Shown here piece by piece: positions 6,042-12,874 of a DNA stretch of 35,082 nt. The stretch's first letter is position 1; each line of letters begins with the position of its first letter. Source of the DNA: a virus; IMG/VR virus record IMGVR_UViG_3300022687_000016, positions 1-35,082 of that record; one strand, written 5' to 3'. A model generated the notes under the pieces. It was not told where the DNA came from. It worked only from the letters and a program-made list of their open reading frames with translations, and ran no database searches. Made by a program: the position numbers and the translations under genes.

Positions 6042-7111
6042 CCCAGATTGAATGGACGCATATGCCCGGGTTCAAGGGCGAGACCTGGAACCCGGTGGTC
6101 GGGTGCCAGATCGTCTCGAAGGGCTGCACGAATTGCTATGCGATGCGGCAGGCCGCGCGCCTGCTCGATGGCAATCCCAAGACGCCACACTATGCCGGTA
6201 CGACTCGCCAAGTGAACGGGCAGGCGGTCTGGACCGGCAAGATCGGGATGGCGCCTGACACCGCCTTCAACGCGCCGCTGCGGGCCAAGGCGCCGCGATG
6301 CTATTTCGTGAACTCGATGGGCGACCTCTTTGCCGAGGGCGTGCCGGATGGCTGGATCGACCGGGCCTTCGCGGTGATGGCCCTGACGCCGCAGCACCGC
6401 TACCTGATCCTGACGAAGCGGCCCGACCGGATGCGGGCGTATCTGTCTGCGGAGTGCCGCGGGCGCGAGATCACGGCTGCGATGTTTGGTCTGCGGGCGG
6501 GCGAACCGTTGAGCTACGCCGGGCCTTGGCCCCTGAAGAATGTCTGGCTGGGCGTCAGCGTCGAGGACCAGGCGGCGGCGGACAGCCGTATTCCCGACTT
6601 GCTGGCGACGCCGGCGGCGGTGCGCTTTATCTCTGCCGAACCGTTGCTCGGTCCGGTCGATCTGACATCGATCCGCCGGCGCGAAGCCGAGGGCTTCATG
6701 CGTCCGCTCGACGGGCGGTTGAGCCGCATCGACTGGGTGATCGCCGGCGGTGAGTCCGGCAAGGGCGCGCGGCCGATGCACCCGGACTGGGCGCGGGGGC
6801 TGCGTGACCAGTGCGCGGCGGCGGGTGTGGCGTTTTTCCTGAAACAGTGGGGGCAATGGCTGCCGATCTATGACCGGGATCGAGAGGATCCGGACTGGCA
6901 GCATGTCGGCGAGGCGGAACGTCTCTCGCCGAAGGGCCGCTGGCTGAACCTGGAGGGCGGTCACGGGTTTCATGGCGAGCGGGTCGTTCGTGTTGATCGC
7001 GTCGGCAAGACCGCCGCTGGCGCGCGCCTGGATGGCGTCGAGCACCGCGCCTTTCCCGCACTTCGCGACGCGGGCGATGCCCGCTCCTCAGGACAGGGAG
7101 GCGCGGCATGA
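6038..7111 (+). CDS. DUF5131 (phage Gp37/Gp68) family protein
   Basis: This 357-aa protein opens with IEWTHMPGFKGETWNPVVGC and a cysteine cluster C23-x6-C30-x2-C33-Y (GCTNCYAMRQA). It continues with FVNSMGDLF, LILTKRPDRM, NVWLGVSVED, ISAEPLLGPVDL and WVIAGGESGKGARPMHPDW, all hallmarks of the phage Gp37/Gp68 family. The cysteine cluster resembles radical-SAM type sites; the chemistry is unproven. The family C-terminus (VGKTAAGARLDGVEH) is followed by about 20 extra residues encoded by REP-like copy 3 (ALRDAGDARSSGQGGAA). It overlaps both neighbours with ATGA. Confidence 0.9.
   Translation: MTQIEWTHMPGFKGETWNPVVGCQIVSKGCTNCYAMRQAARLLDGNPKTPHYAGTTRQVNGQAVWTGKIGMAPDTAFNAPLRAKAPRCYFVNSMGDLFAEGVPDGWIDRAFAVMALTPQHRYLILTKRPDRMRAYLSAECRGREITAAMFGLRAGEPLSYAGPWPLKNVWLGVSVEDQAAADSRIPDLLATPAAVRFISAEPLLGPVDLTSIRRREAEGFMRPLDGRLSRIDWVIAGGESGKGARPMHPDWARGLRDQCAAAGVAFFLKQWGQWLPIYDRDREDPDWQHVGEAERLSPKGRWLNLEGGHGFHGERVVRVDRVGKTAAGARLDGVEHRAFPALRDAGDARSSGQGGAA
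7059..7098. repeat. REP-like palindromic element, copy 3
   Basis: CACTTCGCGACGC, a variable middle, then CTCCTCAGGACAGGG. It forms the last codons of the DUF5131 gene, beyond its conserved C-terminus, and ends ten bases before the next start. Confidence 0.7.
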
Positions 7112-7854
7112 CTGACCGTCCGATCCTGTTTACCGCGCCGATGATCCGGGCGCTGCTCGAGGGCCGCAAGACGCAGACGCGGCGGGTGATCAAGAATCGC
7201 GGTGCGCTTCCGGATTATCGCGGTCCGCGCGGATGTGAGCGCGACCCGGCGATGTGGGGCTGGGAGGACGGCGCGACCGGCGAGCACATCGCTCTCGTCG
7301 CCGCGGTTCAGGGTGACCCGGTGTGGAATGGTGGCTTCGCCGTCGGCGACCGGCTGTGGGTGAAGGAGGGCTGGTCCGGTGCGCTGTCCTTTGATCGCGT
7401 GAAGCCGCGCGATCTGCCGCGAACCGCCATTTTTTATGAGGCTGACGGAGCTAAGAGCTTCGAAGATTTTGCGCCGGGCAAGTCACGGTCGTCCCGCTTC
7501 ATGCCGCGATGGGCGAGCCGCCTGACGCTGGTCGTCACCAAGGTCCGCGTTCAGCGGGTGCAGGATATCAGCGAGGAGGATGCCAAGGCGGAGGGGATTT
7601 CTGTCTTTCCGCTTCAAGACGCCGACGATCCGTCGGCCTGGTGGCAGAGCGCGCCGGGTGAAAACCAGTCTCGAACGGCTCGTGGGTCGTTCCACTCTCT
7701 CTGGGATTCCCTGAACGCCAAGCGCGGCTTCGGCTGGGATACGAACCCGTGGGTCGTGGCCGTCAGCTTCGATGTCCACTGCGCGAATATCGATCAGCTT
7801 GGGGATCGGCGCGGGTTGCTGCCCGCGCCATGCTGGCAGGTGATGCCATGCTGA
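7108..7854 (+). CDS. ASCH-like phage protein
   Basis: This 248-aa protein opens with RPILFTAPMIRALLEGRKTQTRRVIK, the signature of phage ASCH-like or 'morphogenetic' proteins. LWVKEGW, VTKVRVQRVQDISEEDAKAEGI and WDTNPWVVAVSFDV follow in the usual order. ASCH domains have an RNA-binding PUA-like fold; some are nucleases or read modified nucleic acids. The C-terminus extends about 20 residues beyond the usual NIDQLG end, into the start of the next gene. It often accompanies DUF5131, as here. Its stop overlaps the next start (ATGCTGA). Confidence 0.8.
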   Translation: MTDRPILFTAPMIRALLEGRKTQTRRVIKNRGALPDYRGPRGCERDPAMWGWEDGATGEHIALVAAVQGDPVWNGGFAVGDRLWVKEGWSGALSFDRVKPRDLPRTAIFYEADGAKSFEDFAPGKSRSSRFMPRWASRLTLVVTKVRVQRVQDISEEDAKAEGISVFPLQDADDPSAWWQSAPGENQSRTARGSFHSLWDSLNAKRGFGWDTNPWVVAVSFDVHCANIDQLGDRRGLLPAPCWQVMPC

Positions 7855-8342
7855 CCGCGCGGGAGAGGGAGTGCCTGCAACTGATCTGCGCCCGGCTCGA
7901 CCGGGACGGCGTCGCGCCGAGCTTTGCCGAGATGATGGCCGGGTTGGGGCTGGCGTCGAAGTCTGGCGTGCACCGGCTGATAAGCGGGCTTGAAGACAAG
8001 GGTTATATCCGGCGGCTGAGAGGACGCGAGCGCGCGATCGACGTGCTGAAGCGCCCGGAAGGCCGGGTGGAGATCGCCGAACAGGCGGGCTTTCCGCAGG
8101 GCCGACTGGCGATGGCGGAAAAGCTGATCGCCCACTTCCTCGATGCGACGGACCCCGGTGAACGCTTGGGTCTGGCGGCGTTCATGGACGCTGAGTTCGA
8201 CCCGGCCGGGTCGCCGGGCATGACGCTGCGCGATGTGCGCACCGCATCGATGGTGTTCGTCCGCCGCGGTCCCGTGGCCCAGACGGCCGGAGCGATCGGC
8301 CTGGCGCGCGTGAAGCGGTGCGGGCAGGGGGTGGTGCGATGA
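7848..8342 (+). CDS. LexA-type winged-helix DNA-binding protein without peptidase domain
   Basis: The N-terminal 65 residues (LTARERECLQLICARLDRDGVAPSFAEMMAGLGLASKSGVHRLISGLEDKGYIRRL) are the LexA DNA-binding fold. The remaining 100 residues lack the S24 Ser and Lys motifs, so it cannot self-cleave like LexA. I chose ATG 7848, although the frame is open from 7749, because it starts the domain and overlaps the previous stop. It could compete at SOS boxes or act as an early-gene regulator. It belongs to a run of DNA-binding-domain proteins. Confidence 0.8.
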   Translation: MLTARERECLQLICARLDRDGVAPSFAEMMAGLGLASKSGVHRLISGLEDKGYIRRLRGRERAIDVLKRPEGRVEIAEQAGFPQGRLAMAEKLIAHFLDATDPGERLGLAAFMDAEFDPAGSPGMTLRDVRTASMVFVRRGPVAQTAGAIGLARVKRCGQGVVR

Positions 8343-8596
8343 CCGCTGCCCCGATGACCCGATACTGGATTCGGTTCGACGTGATCGGGCCGCGGCTGGA
8401 AACGCTGTCCGACACCGGCTGGCGCGCCCGCGAGGGGAATTGGCGCGAGGCCATCATGCGCCTGATCGACCGATTCAGTTATCACCCCGGGCCGTGCGAC
8501 GATGATGAAGGTCAGCTGATCTCTCTTCTGCCGGGCGGATTGGGCCTGAAACGCGTTTGCGTTCGGTTGACCCCGCCGGAAGGCGGTGCGGCATGA
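8339..8596 (+). CDS. Unknown 85-aa protein
   Basis: This short protein (YWIRFDVIGPRLETLSDTGWRAREGNWREAIMRLIDRF) looks alpha/beta with a beta-strand start. No family was recognised. It is coupled by ATGA overlaps to the LexA-like and GcrA-like genes. Confidence 0.6.
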   Translation: MTAAPMTRYWIRFDVIGPRLETLSDTGWRAREGNWREAIMRLIDRFSYHPGPCDDDEGQLISLLPGGLGLKRVCVRLTPPEGGAA

Positions 8597-10248
8597 CCGC
8601 CGCCGCCCGTCTCCCTGAGGTCCGGATCAAGGCGTTCTCGCCGAAGGCGATCGATGTGGCCACGCGCGCCGCGGCGGCGCATTTCCGGGTGCGGGAGGGG
8701 GCGGAGCTGCCGCCCCCGGCCCGGCGCGCGGCGGTGTTCGGCCTGTCCATCTTCTTCCGCACGGGCGGGCCGGAGGCGGCGGTTCTGGCCGGCGTGGCGG
8801 CCGATACCGAGGCGGGCGCGGCCCTGCTCGCCCCCGGCTATATCAGCGGGGAGGCGGCGGGGAAGGCAGCGCTGTCGGTCGCCGATGCGCTGAACTGGGC
8901 CTTCGTGTGGAAGCGTGAATCGGAAACTCAACGACCGCCGGTCGCTGAAACGCCTGTGCCGAACGCGCCGCGCAAGACGCGCGCCGAGGGCTGGTCCGAT
9001 GCGGAGCTGGAGACGCTGCGCGCGGGACGGGCGGCGGGCAAGAAGGTGGCGGCGCTGATGGCCGACCTGCCCGGGCGGACGGAAGGCGCGATCCATACCA
9101 AGATCCGCGATCTGAAACTGCCGCCCGCCAAGGTGGAACGCGACACGCCCGGGGCCTGGAGCGAGGCGGAGAATGCCATCGTCGCGCGCGGCCGGGCGCG
9201 GGGCGAAAAGTACACGGTGATTGCTGCGCGCCTGCCGGGGCGCAAGCCGGCGTCCTGCCGTGTCCAGGCGCAGAAGCTGGGCATCACGAAACGGCGCACG
9301 CCCGGCAGCGAAGCCGTGGCCGTGGCCCCTGTCACCGAGCGGTCGATCCACCATCCCGCCAAAGGCGCCCTTCGAGACGGCAGCGAAGCCGCCTCCTCAG
9401 GACAGGGCGCCGGCGGGCCGTGGAGCGACGGCGAGCGCGACGCACTGAAGGCCGCGCGGCTGAGCGGCGAGCGATGGACCGAGACGCTGAAGCGCTTCCC
9501 GGGCCGGACGATGAATGGCGTGCGCGCGGAGTTTGGCCGCCTGACAGCCGATGATCCGGACCTGCTGGAGCGGGCCCGCGAGGCCAGTGCCCGCATGCGC
9601 GCCGGGGGCAGGGGGCCACGATGGACGCCGGACGAGGATGCCATCGTGCGCGCCGGGGTCGAGGCCGGGCGATCCGACGCGGACATCGCGGCGGATCTGA
9701 AGCGCCGCACGCCGGAGGCGGTGCGCAGCCGGGCCAAGGTGCTGCGCATTCACACCCGACCGACCGAGGCCGAAAAGCTGGCCGGGGCGCAGGCGGCCGT
9801 GATCTGGACGCCGGCGGACGATGCGGTGATCGCCGAGATCGCCGCGAAGGGGTACAGCGCCGACACCGCCATCGCGCGCCTGCCGCGCCACGACCGGGAC
9901 ATGGTCCGCGCGAAGCTGGCCATGGCCGAGCGGCGCGCACGGCGGGAGGCGCATCCGAGGGGCGAGGCGATCTCGTCCGGCCCGGCCATCGAAGGGGCGG
10001 AAAACCGGGGTGTGAACGCGGCCCTGTCGCTGGCCCCGAAACAGTGCCGCTGGCCGGTCGGCGATCCGCGCGAACCGGACTTCCATTTCTGCGGCGCGGC
10101 GAAGGTGCGGGGCCAGTACTGCGCCGCCCATGCGGCGATGGCCTACCCCCCGAAACAGAAGCGCCGCCGGGCGAGGCAGGACGCCGCGGCCGCGCTCGAT
10201 TCCCTTCAAGCCCTGCGCGAAGCCCGGATCAGGAGGGCAGTGCAATGA
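8593..10248 (+). CDS. Multi-repeat GcrA-like protein with five SANT/Myb-like DNA-binding repeats
   Basis: This 551-aa protein has an N-terminal helical domain (residues 10-105) that loosely resembles a degenerate DnaA domain IV. Five related repeats of about 44 residues follow at 133-176, 188-231, 276-317, 343-386 and 404-444. Each begins W-S/T-x-x-E/D and ends with a recognition-helix pattern (GRTEGAIHTKIRDLKL type), as in the GcrA N-terminus. The C-terminus (residues 484-518: CRWPVGDPREPDFHFCGAA, YCAAHAAMAY) is the GcrA sigma-70-interacting domain with its Cys residues kept. Host GcrA has one HTH and about 170 residues. Two palindromic repeats lie in linkers (8931-8951, 9368-9407). It probably redirects sigma-70 holoenzyme; that is inference. 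Confidence 0.85.
   Translation: MTAAARLPEVRIKAFSPKAIDVATRAAAAHFRVREGAELPPPARRAAVFGLSIFFRTGGPEAAVLAGVAADTEAGAALLAPGYISGEAAGKAALSVADALNWAFVWKRESETQRPPVAETPVPNAPRKTRAEGWSDAELETLRAGRAAGKKVAALMADLPGRTEGAIHTKIRDLKLPPAKVERDTPGAWSEAENAIVARGRARGEKYTVIAARLPGRKPASCRVQAQKLGITKRRTPGSEAVAVAPVTERSIHHPAKGALRDGSEAASSGQGAGGPWSDGERDALKAARLSGERWTETLKRFPGRTMNGVRAEFGRLTADDPDLLERAREASARMRAGGRGPRWTPDEDAIVRAGVEAGRSDADIAADLKRRTPEAVRSRAKVLRIHTRPTEAEKLAGAQAAVIWTPADDAVIAEIAAKGYSADTAIARLPRHDRDMVRAKLAMAERRARREAHPRGEAISSGPAIEGAENRGVNAALSLAPKQCRWPVGDPREPDFHFCGAAKVRGQYCAAHAAMAYPPKQKRRRARQDAAAALDSLQALREARIRRAVQ
8931..8951. repeat. Palindromic repeat family 2, copy 3
   Basis: ACGACCGCCGGTCGCTGAAAC, sharing 20 bases with the copy at 4520. 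It encodes RPPVAET in the linker before the first repeat of the GcrA-like protein. Confidence 0.6.
9368..9407. repeat. REP-like palindromic element, copy 4
   Basis: CCCTTCGAGACGG, a variable middle, then CTCCTCAGGACAGGG. It is in frame in the linker between DNA-binding repeats 2 and 3 of the GcrA-like protein, encoding ALRDGSEAASSGQG. Confidence 0.75.
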
Positions 10249-10595
10249 GGGATTACGGTGTTTTTCAGGTGATCGCCGATCGGTGCCGGGCGGAAGCGGA
10301 GGCGGCAGAACGGTTTTCGCTGAACCGGGGGCTGTTCATCGCGCTTTGTGCGCCTGTGCCATGGCGCGTTCGCACGCTTCGCGCGATGCCGCGATGGGTT
10401 CGTCGGGCGTGGTTGGCGCTGGTCGAGCATTGCCTGTCAGTGGCACGGGACGGCCTCGACTACGTCGACGTTTCGACCAGCGCTGGCGGTGGGATCAGGG
10501 TGTCGGTCGCCGTTCCATTTTCGCAGGCTCGCCGCGTGCGGTCGCTTTACGAGCTGGCGGACGAAGCCCGGCTGCTCGCGAGGGGTCAGGCATGA
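10245..10595 (+). CDS. Unknown 116-aa protein between the GcrA-like and DnaA-like genes
   Basis: This protein is rich in Arg, Trp and helices (PWRVRTLRAMPRWVRRAWLALVEHCL), with a beta-rich C-terminal half (YVDVSTSAGGGIRVSVAVPF). No family was recognised. The ATGA overlaps on both sides show that it is part of the same translated unit as the neighbouring DNA-binding proteins. Confidence 0.65.
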   Translation: MRDYGVFQVIADRCRAEAEAAERFSLNRGLFIALCAPVPWRVRTLRAMPRWVRRAWLALVEHCLSVARDGLDYVDVSTSAGGGIRVSVAVPFSQARRVRSLYELADEARLLARGQA

Positions 10596-11476
10596 GCGTC
10601 ACGAACCTAGCCGACTACCGCAAGCGGGTGCGCCCGCGCGTCGAGCCCGGCGCGCTGGACGAGGCACAGGCGGCCGCGAACGATGCCTTCGACCGGGGCG
10701 CGGACCTGCCCAAGGGGATGGCCTTTCGCCTGGTCATCGAGATCGGCAGCGATGGTTCGGTCACGAAGGACTGGGCGGTTTGCCGCGAGGGCGGACCCTA
10801 CTCCCCCCGCACGCTGGAGGCCGCCCATGCCGCCGTCCTGGCCGCGCAAGGGGAGATCGGCGCGGCGGCGCTGGCCGATGGCCTGAAAGCCCGGATCGTG
10901 GCGGTGCTGGCGCAGGTGTGCGAGCGCCACGGCGTGACGCTGGCGCAACTGAAGCGTCGGCGGGAGCGCGCCCCGCACATCGTGGCGGCGCGCCGGGATG
11001 CGGTTCAGAGCCTGATGGCGATACCGGGGCCGAAGCGCACACCGGGCAGTCAGGACCGTCCGGCGCTGAGCCTGTCGCGGATCGGGAGAATTCTGGGCGG
11101 GTTCAGCCATGCCTCGATCTCGAAATACGCGGCCGGGCCGCGACCGGCGAACCGCAGGGCCGCGCCGGTGCCGCAGCCGCGCCATGCGAAATGGACGCCG
11201 CAGGACTGGGCGGCGGCCTTTGCGAAGGCTGAAGCCGAGTTCGAACGGATCTGCGCGGCTCACGGCATGCCGCCCGCGCGGGTGCGGGGAAAGTCCAGGC
11301 GGCGGGAAGTCGTCGCGGTGCGGCGCGAGATCGCCCGGGCGCTGAACGCGATTCCGGGACCGGCGGGCAAGCCCGCCATCACCCTGACTCGCATCGGCAA
11401 GATGCTGGGCGGGCGGGACCATTCCACCGTGTTCAACCTGATCCATGGCAAGCGCCGGAAGGGGGCATTGTCATGA
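10592..11476 (+). CDS. Protein with two tandem DnaA domain IV-like DNA-binding modules
   Basis: This 294-aa protein has no AAA+ ATPase. Module 1 (residues 100-180) has RRRERAPHIVAARRDAV, then LSRIGRILGGFSHASI. Module 2 (residues 210-288) has RGKSRRREVVAVRREIA, then LTRIGKMLGGRDHSTV. The second contains the DnaA signature GGRDHSTV (273-280), which contacts the DnaA box; the first is a degenerate copy. An unrelated N-terminal domain (1-95) contains a beta segment (FRLVIEIGSDGSVTKDWAVC). It may bind DnaA boxes of the phage or host origin, either to recruit or to block DnaA. I chose ATG 10592 for the ATGA overlap. Confidence 0.85.
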   Translation: MSVTNLADYRKRVRPRVEPGALDEAQAAANDAFDRGADLPKGMAFRLVIEIGSDGSVTKDWAVCREGGPYSPRTLEAAHAAVLAAQGEIGAAALADGLKARIVAVLAQVCERHGVTLAQLKRRRERAPHIVAARRDAVQSLMAIPGPKRTPGSQDRPALSLSRIGRILGGFSHASISKYAAGPRPANRRAAPVPQPRHAKWTPQDWAAAFAKAEAEFERICAAHGMPPARVRGKSRRREVVAVRREIARALNAIPGPAGKPAITLTRIGKMLGGRDHSTVFNLIHGKRRKGALS

Positions 11477-11883
11477 CCGCGCTGCGCGCCCTTCACCGGA
11501 TCCCGGACGCCGCGAACGATGCCGGGTCGCTGCGCGAGCGGATCGACGCGCTGGAGGCCGAGGTCGCCTACTGGAAAGAGCTGGCCACGGGCAGCGACCT
11601 GACCGCGCCGCCGGAGTGGGCGATGACGCCGGTGCAGGCCTTCCTGGCCGGGCAGCTGGCAAGGCGCGGCATCATCCGCCGCCAGACCGTGGCGCAGATG
11701 TGGCCCGGCAGCGCGGGCGAGGATGTGCCGCTGAAGACGGTGGATGTGCATGTCTGCCGCCTCAGGAAGCGGCTGAAGGCCCTTGGCGTGGAACTGACCA
11801 CCGTGCGGGGCGTCGGCTGGTCCGTCAGCGCGGCCGACCGCGCGCGCCTGATGGCGGCGATGGCGCCGGGAGGTGAGGGATGA
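11473..11883 (+). CDS. OmpR/CtrA-type winged-helix DNA-binding protein without receiver domain
   Basis: This 136-aa protein has a coiled-coil stretch (residues 18-37, SLRERIDALEAEVAYWKEL) followed by a winged helix of the response-regulator C-terminal type (residues 50-118). It shows TPVQAFLAGQL, TVDVHVCRLRKRL and TTVRGVGWSVS, the recognition helix and wing signature. There is no phosphoacceptor receiver. In Alphaproteobacteria the best-known member with this fold is the cell-cycle regulator CtrA, but the domain alone does not prove CtrA specificity. It overlaps the DnaA-like gene with ATGA. Confidence 0.82.
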   Translation: MTALRALHRIPDAANDAGSLRERIDALEAEVAYWKELATGSDLTAPPEWAMTPVQAFLAGQLARRGIIRRQTVAQMWPGSAGEDVPLKTVDVHVCRLRKRLKALGVELTTVRGVGWSVSAADRARLMAAMAPGGEG

Positions 11884-12089
11884 GCGATCAAAAGAAAGCC
11901 CCGAACCAGCTGTGGCCGGTCGGGGCATGCCCCCGAAAGGGTCTTGAGGCGCAACGGAATTTACCGCGCGCGATCAACGAATTTCTATCGATCCGCATCA
12001 GTCGTGGCAAGGCCGCCGGATTCGGGCGGGACTTGACGCACGTCAGCGAATGGGCACATCTTCGCCGCGCTTCGTCGAAAAAGGGCGGA
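11884..12089 (+). other. Mostly non-coding stretch with alternative hairpins; possible short reading frame
   Basis: GCCCCGA (11898-11904) can pair with TCGGGGC (11920-11926). The latter segment can instead pair with CCCCCGA (11930-11936), and GGGGCATGCCCC (11922-11933) is a perfect palindrome. This is an attenuator-like choice after the regulator operon. An ATGA at 11880 opens a long frame (MSDQKKAPNQLWPVG...), but its codon use is unlike the neighbours (many A/T third positions) and it runs through the structured RNA. I regard it as doubtful beyond the first 60-70 codons. Confidence 0.4.
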
Positions 12090-12291
12090 GTACGGGGTAG
12101 CAGCCGTACGGTTCATAGGCGCCAGACCGCGCCAGAGAACCCGCTGAGCGCGGTTTTCTCATGGTCGGGCGCAATGGGGCACCTTCGGGTGCGCCGGTTT
12201 CCTATGAGCCGGTCTGCTAACCTGTTGTCGCCCGGCCACCCGTTTAGCAGCGGTGGGCCGGGGTTCACGCGAACTCATAGGAGCCCGGCCG
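12090..12291 (+). ncRNA. Structured leader RNA, C4 antisense-like, that can hide the next gene's ribosome binding site
   Basis: The strand 12201-12222 (CCTATGAGCC...CTGCTAACC) is complementary to two places. Upstream, TAGCAG (12098-12103) and GGTTCATAGG (12110-12119) close a helix around two hairpins: 12124-12132 with 12148-12156, and a C(TTCG)G tetraloop at 12176-12195. Downstream, it pairs with TTAGCAG (12244-12250) and CTCATAGGAG (12274-12283). The last contains the Shine-Dalgarno sequence of the gene at 12292. A further hairpin (12231-12240 with 12252-12262) puts TTAGCAG in its loop. Phage P1/P7 C4 RNA uses the same logic with two short complementary blocks. The match to C4 is by layout, not by sequence search. 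Confidence 0.65.
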
Positions 12292-12600
12292 ATGCCGCGC
12301 ATCACCGAACAATTCCCCCAAGACCATTGGCAGCACCTGCCCTTCGTGCGCGATCTGCGCGCGGGGCGGCATTTCTGGACAGTCACGCCGTCCGGCGACT
12401 GGATTCAGGACGCCGCGACCGGCGCGCATTATGCGCAACTGACGCTGAACACGATGTGGCGGCACGGCGATCCGGGCCAGCTTCTGGACCGCATCCTGTT
12501 GCAGATCGCAACCGGAAAACGGCCGCTGCACAGCCGGCCATTGCCCCCGGAAACGGCCTTCATTTCCGGCTTCGCGCGGGGACTGCTTCAAATCAAATAG
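12292..12600 (+). CDS. Unknown 102-aa protein under RNA leader control
   Basis: This soluble protein (LPFVRDLRAGRHFWTVTPSGDWIQDAATGAHYAQLTLNTMWRHGDPGQLLDRILLQIATGKRPL) has no family that I recognise. ATG 12292 follows AGGAG (12279-12283) at good spacing, and that site is paired in the predicted leader structure. In P1/P7 the gene in this place is the antirepressor ant. By analogy this product may act on the repressor, but nothing in its sequence shows that. Confidence 0.65.
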   Translation: MPRITEQFPQDHWQHLPFVRDLRAGRHFWTVTPSGDWIQDAATGAHYAQLTLNTMWRHGDPGQLLDRILLQIATGKRPLHSRPLPPETAFISGFARGLLQIK

Positions 12601-12613
12601 CGGAGGCCGGGCG

Positions 12614-12874
12614 ATGAGCTACGAGCTGTCTCAACGGGTGGTGCCCATCCGGATGGGCACGTGCGCCCAAAAGCTGGTCCTGTTCCTGGCGGCATTTCAC
12701 GCGAGTCCGCGTGGCATCTGTCACATGACGCGGTCTGAATTGGCCGAGGCGGCGAGTTGCAGTGTGCGGACCGTCGACCGGGCCACGGCCTTCTGGACCC
12801 AGAGGGGCCTGATGTGGCGCACGCCAACCGGTGCGCTTCGCGTGCGCATTCCGAAGAAGGGAGCGCGCGGATGA
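12614..12874 (+). CDS. Small winged-helix DNA-binding protein
   Basis: This 86-aa protein contains a winged helix (residues 20-80: QKLVLFLAAFHASPRG, MTRSELAEAASCSVRTVDRATAFWTQRGLMWRTPTGALRVRIPKK), the same type as the N-terminus of the next gene. A GGAGG Shine-Dalgarno sequence precedes ATG 12614. It overlaps the replication gene by ATGA, which suggests a joint role at the phage origin or in early control. Confidence 0.75.
   Translation: MSYELSQRVVPIRMGTCAQKLVLFLAAFHASPRGICHMTRSELAEAASCSVRTVDRATAFWTQRGLMWRTPTGALRVRIPKKGARG

Noticed and set aside
5140-9407. SSGQG peptide repeated in several proteins as a protein motif
   Set aside because: One copy is read in another frame (GAPQDGR), so the repeat is conserved as DNA, not as peptide.
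12175-12196. TTCG hairpin as a stand-alone terminator
   Set aside because: Followed only by GGTTTCC; it is better explained as part of the leader RNA fold.
11880-12617. A 245-codon plus-strand frame starting in an ATGA overlap
   Set aside because: It runs through the structured RNA and two other genes, with codon use unlike the neighbours; at most its first part could be real.
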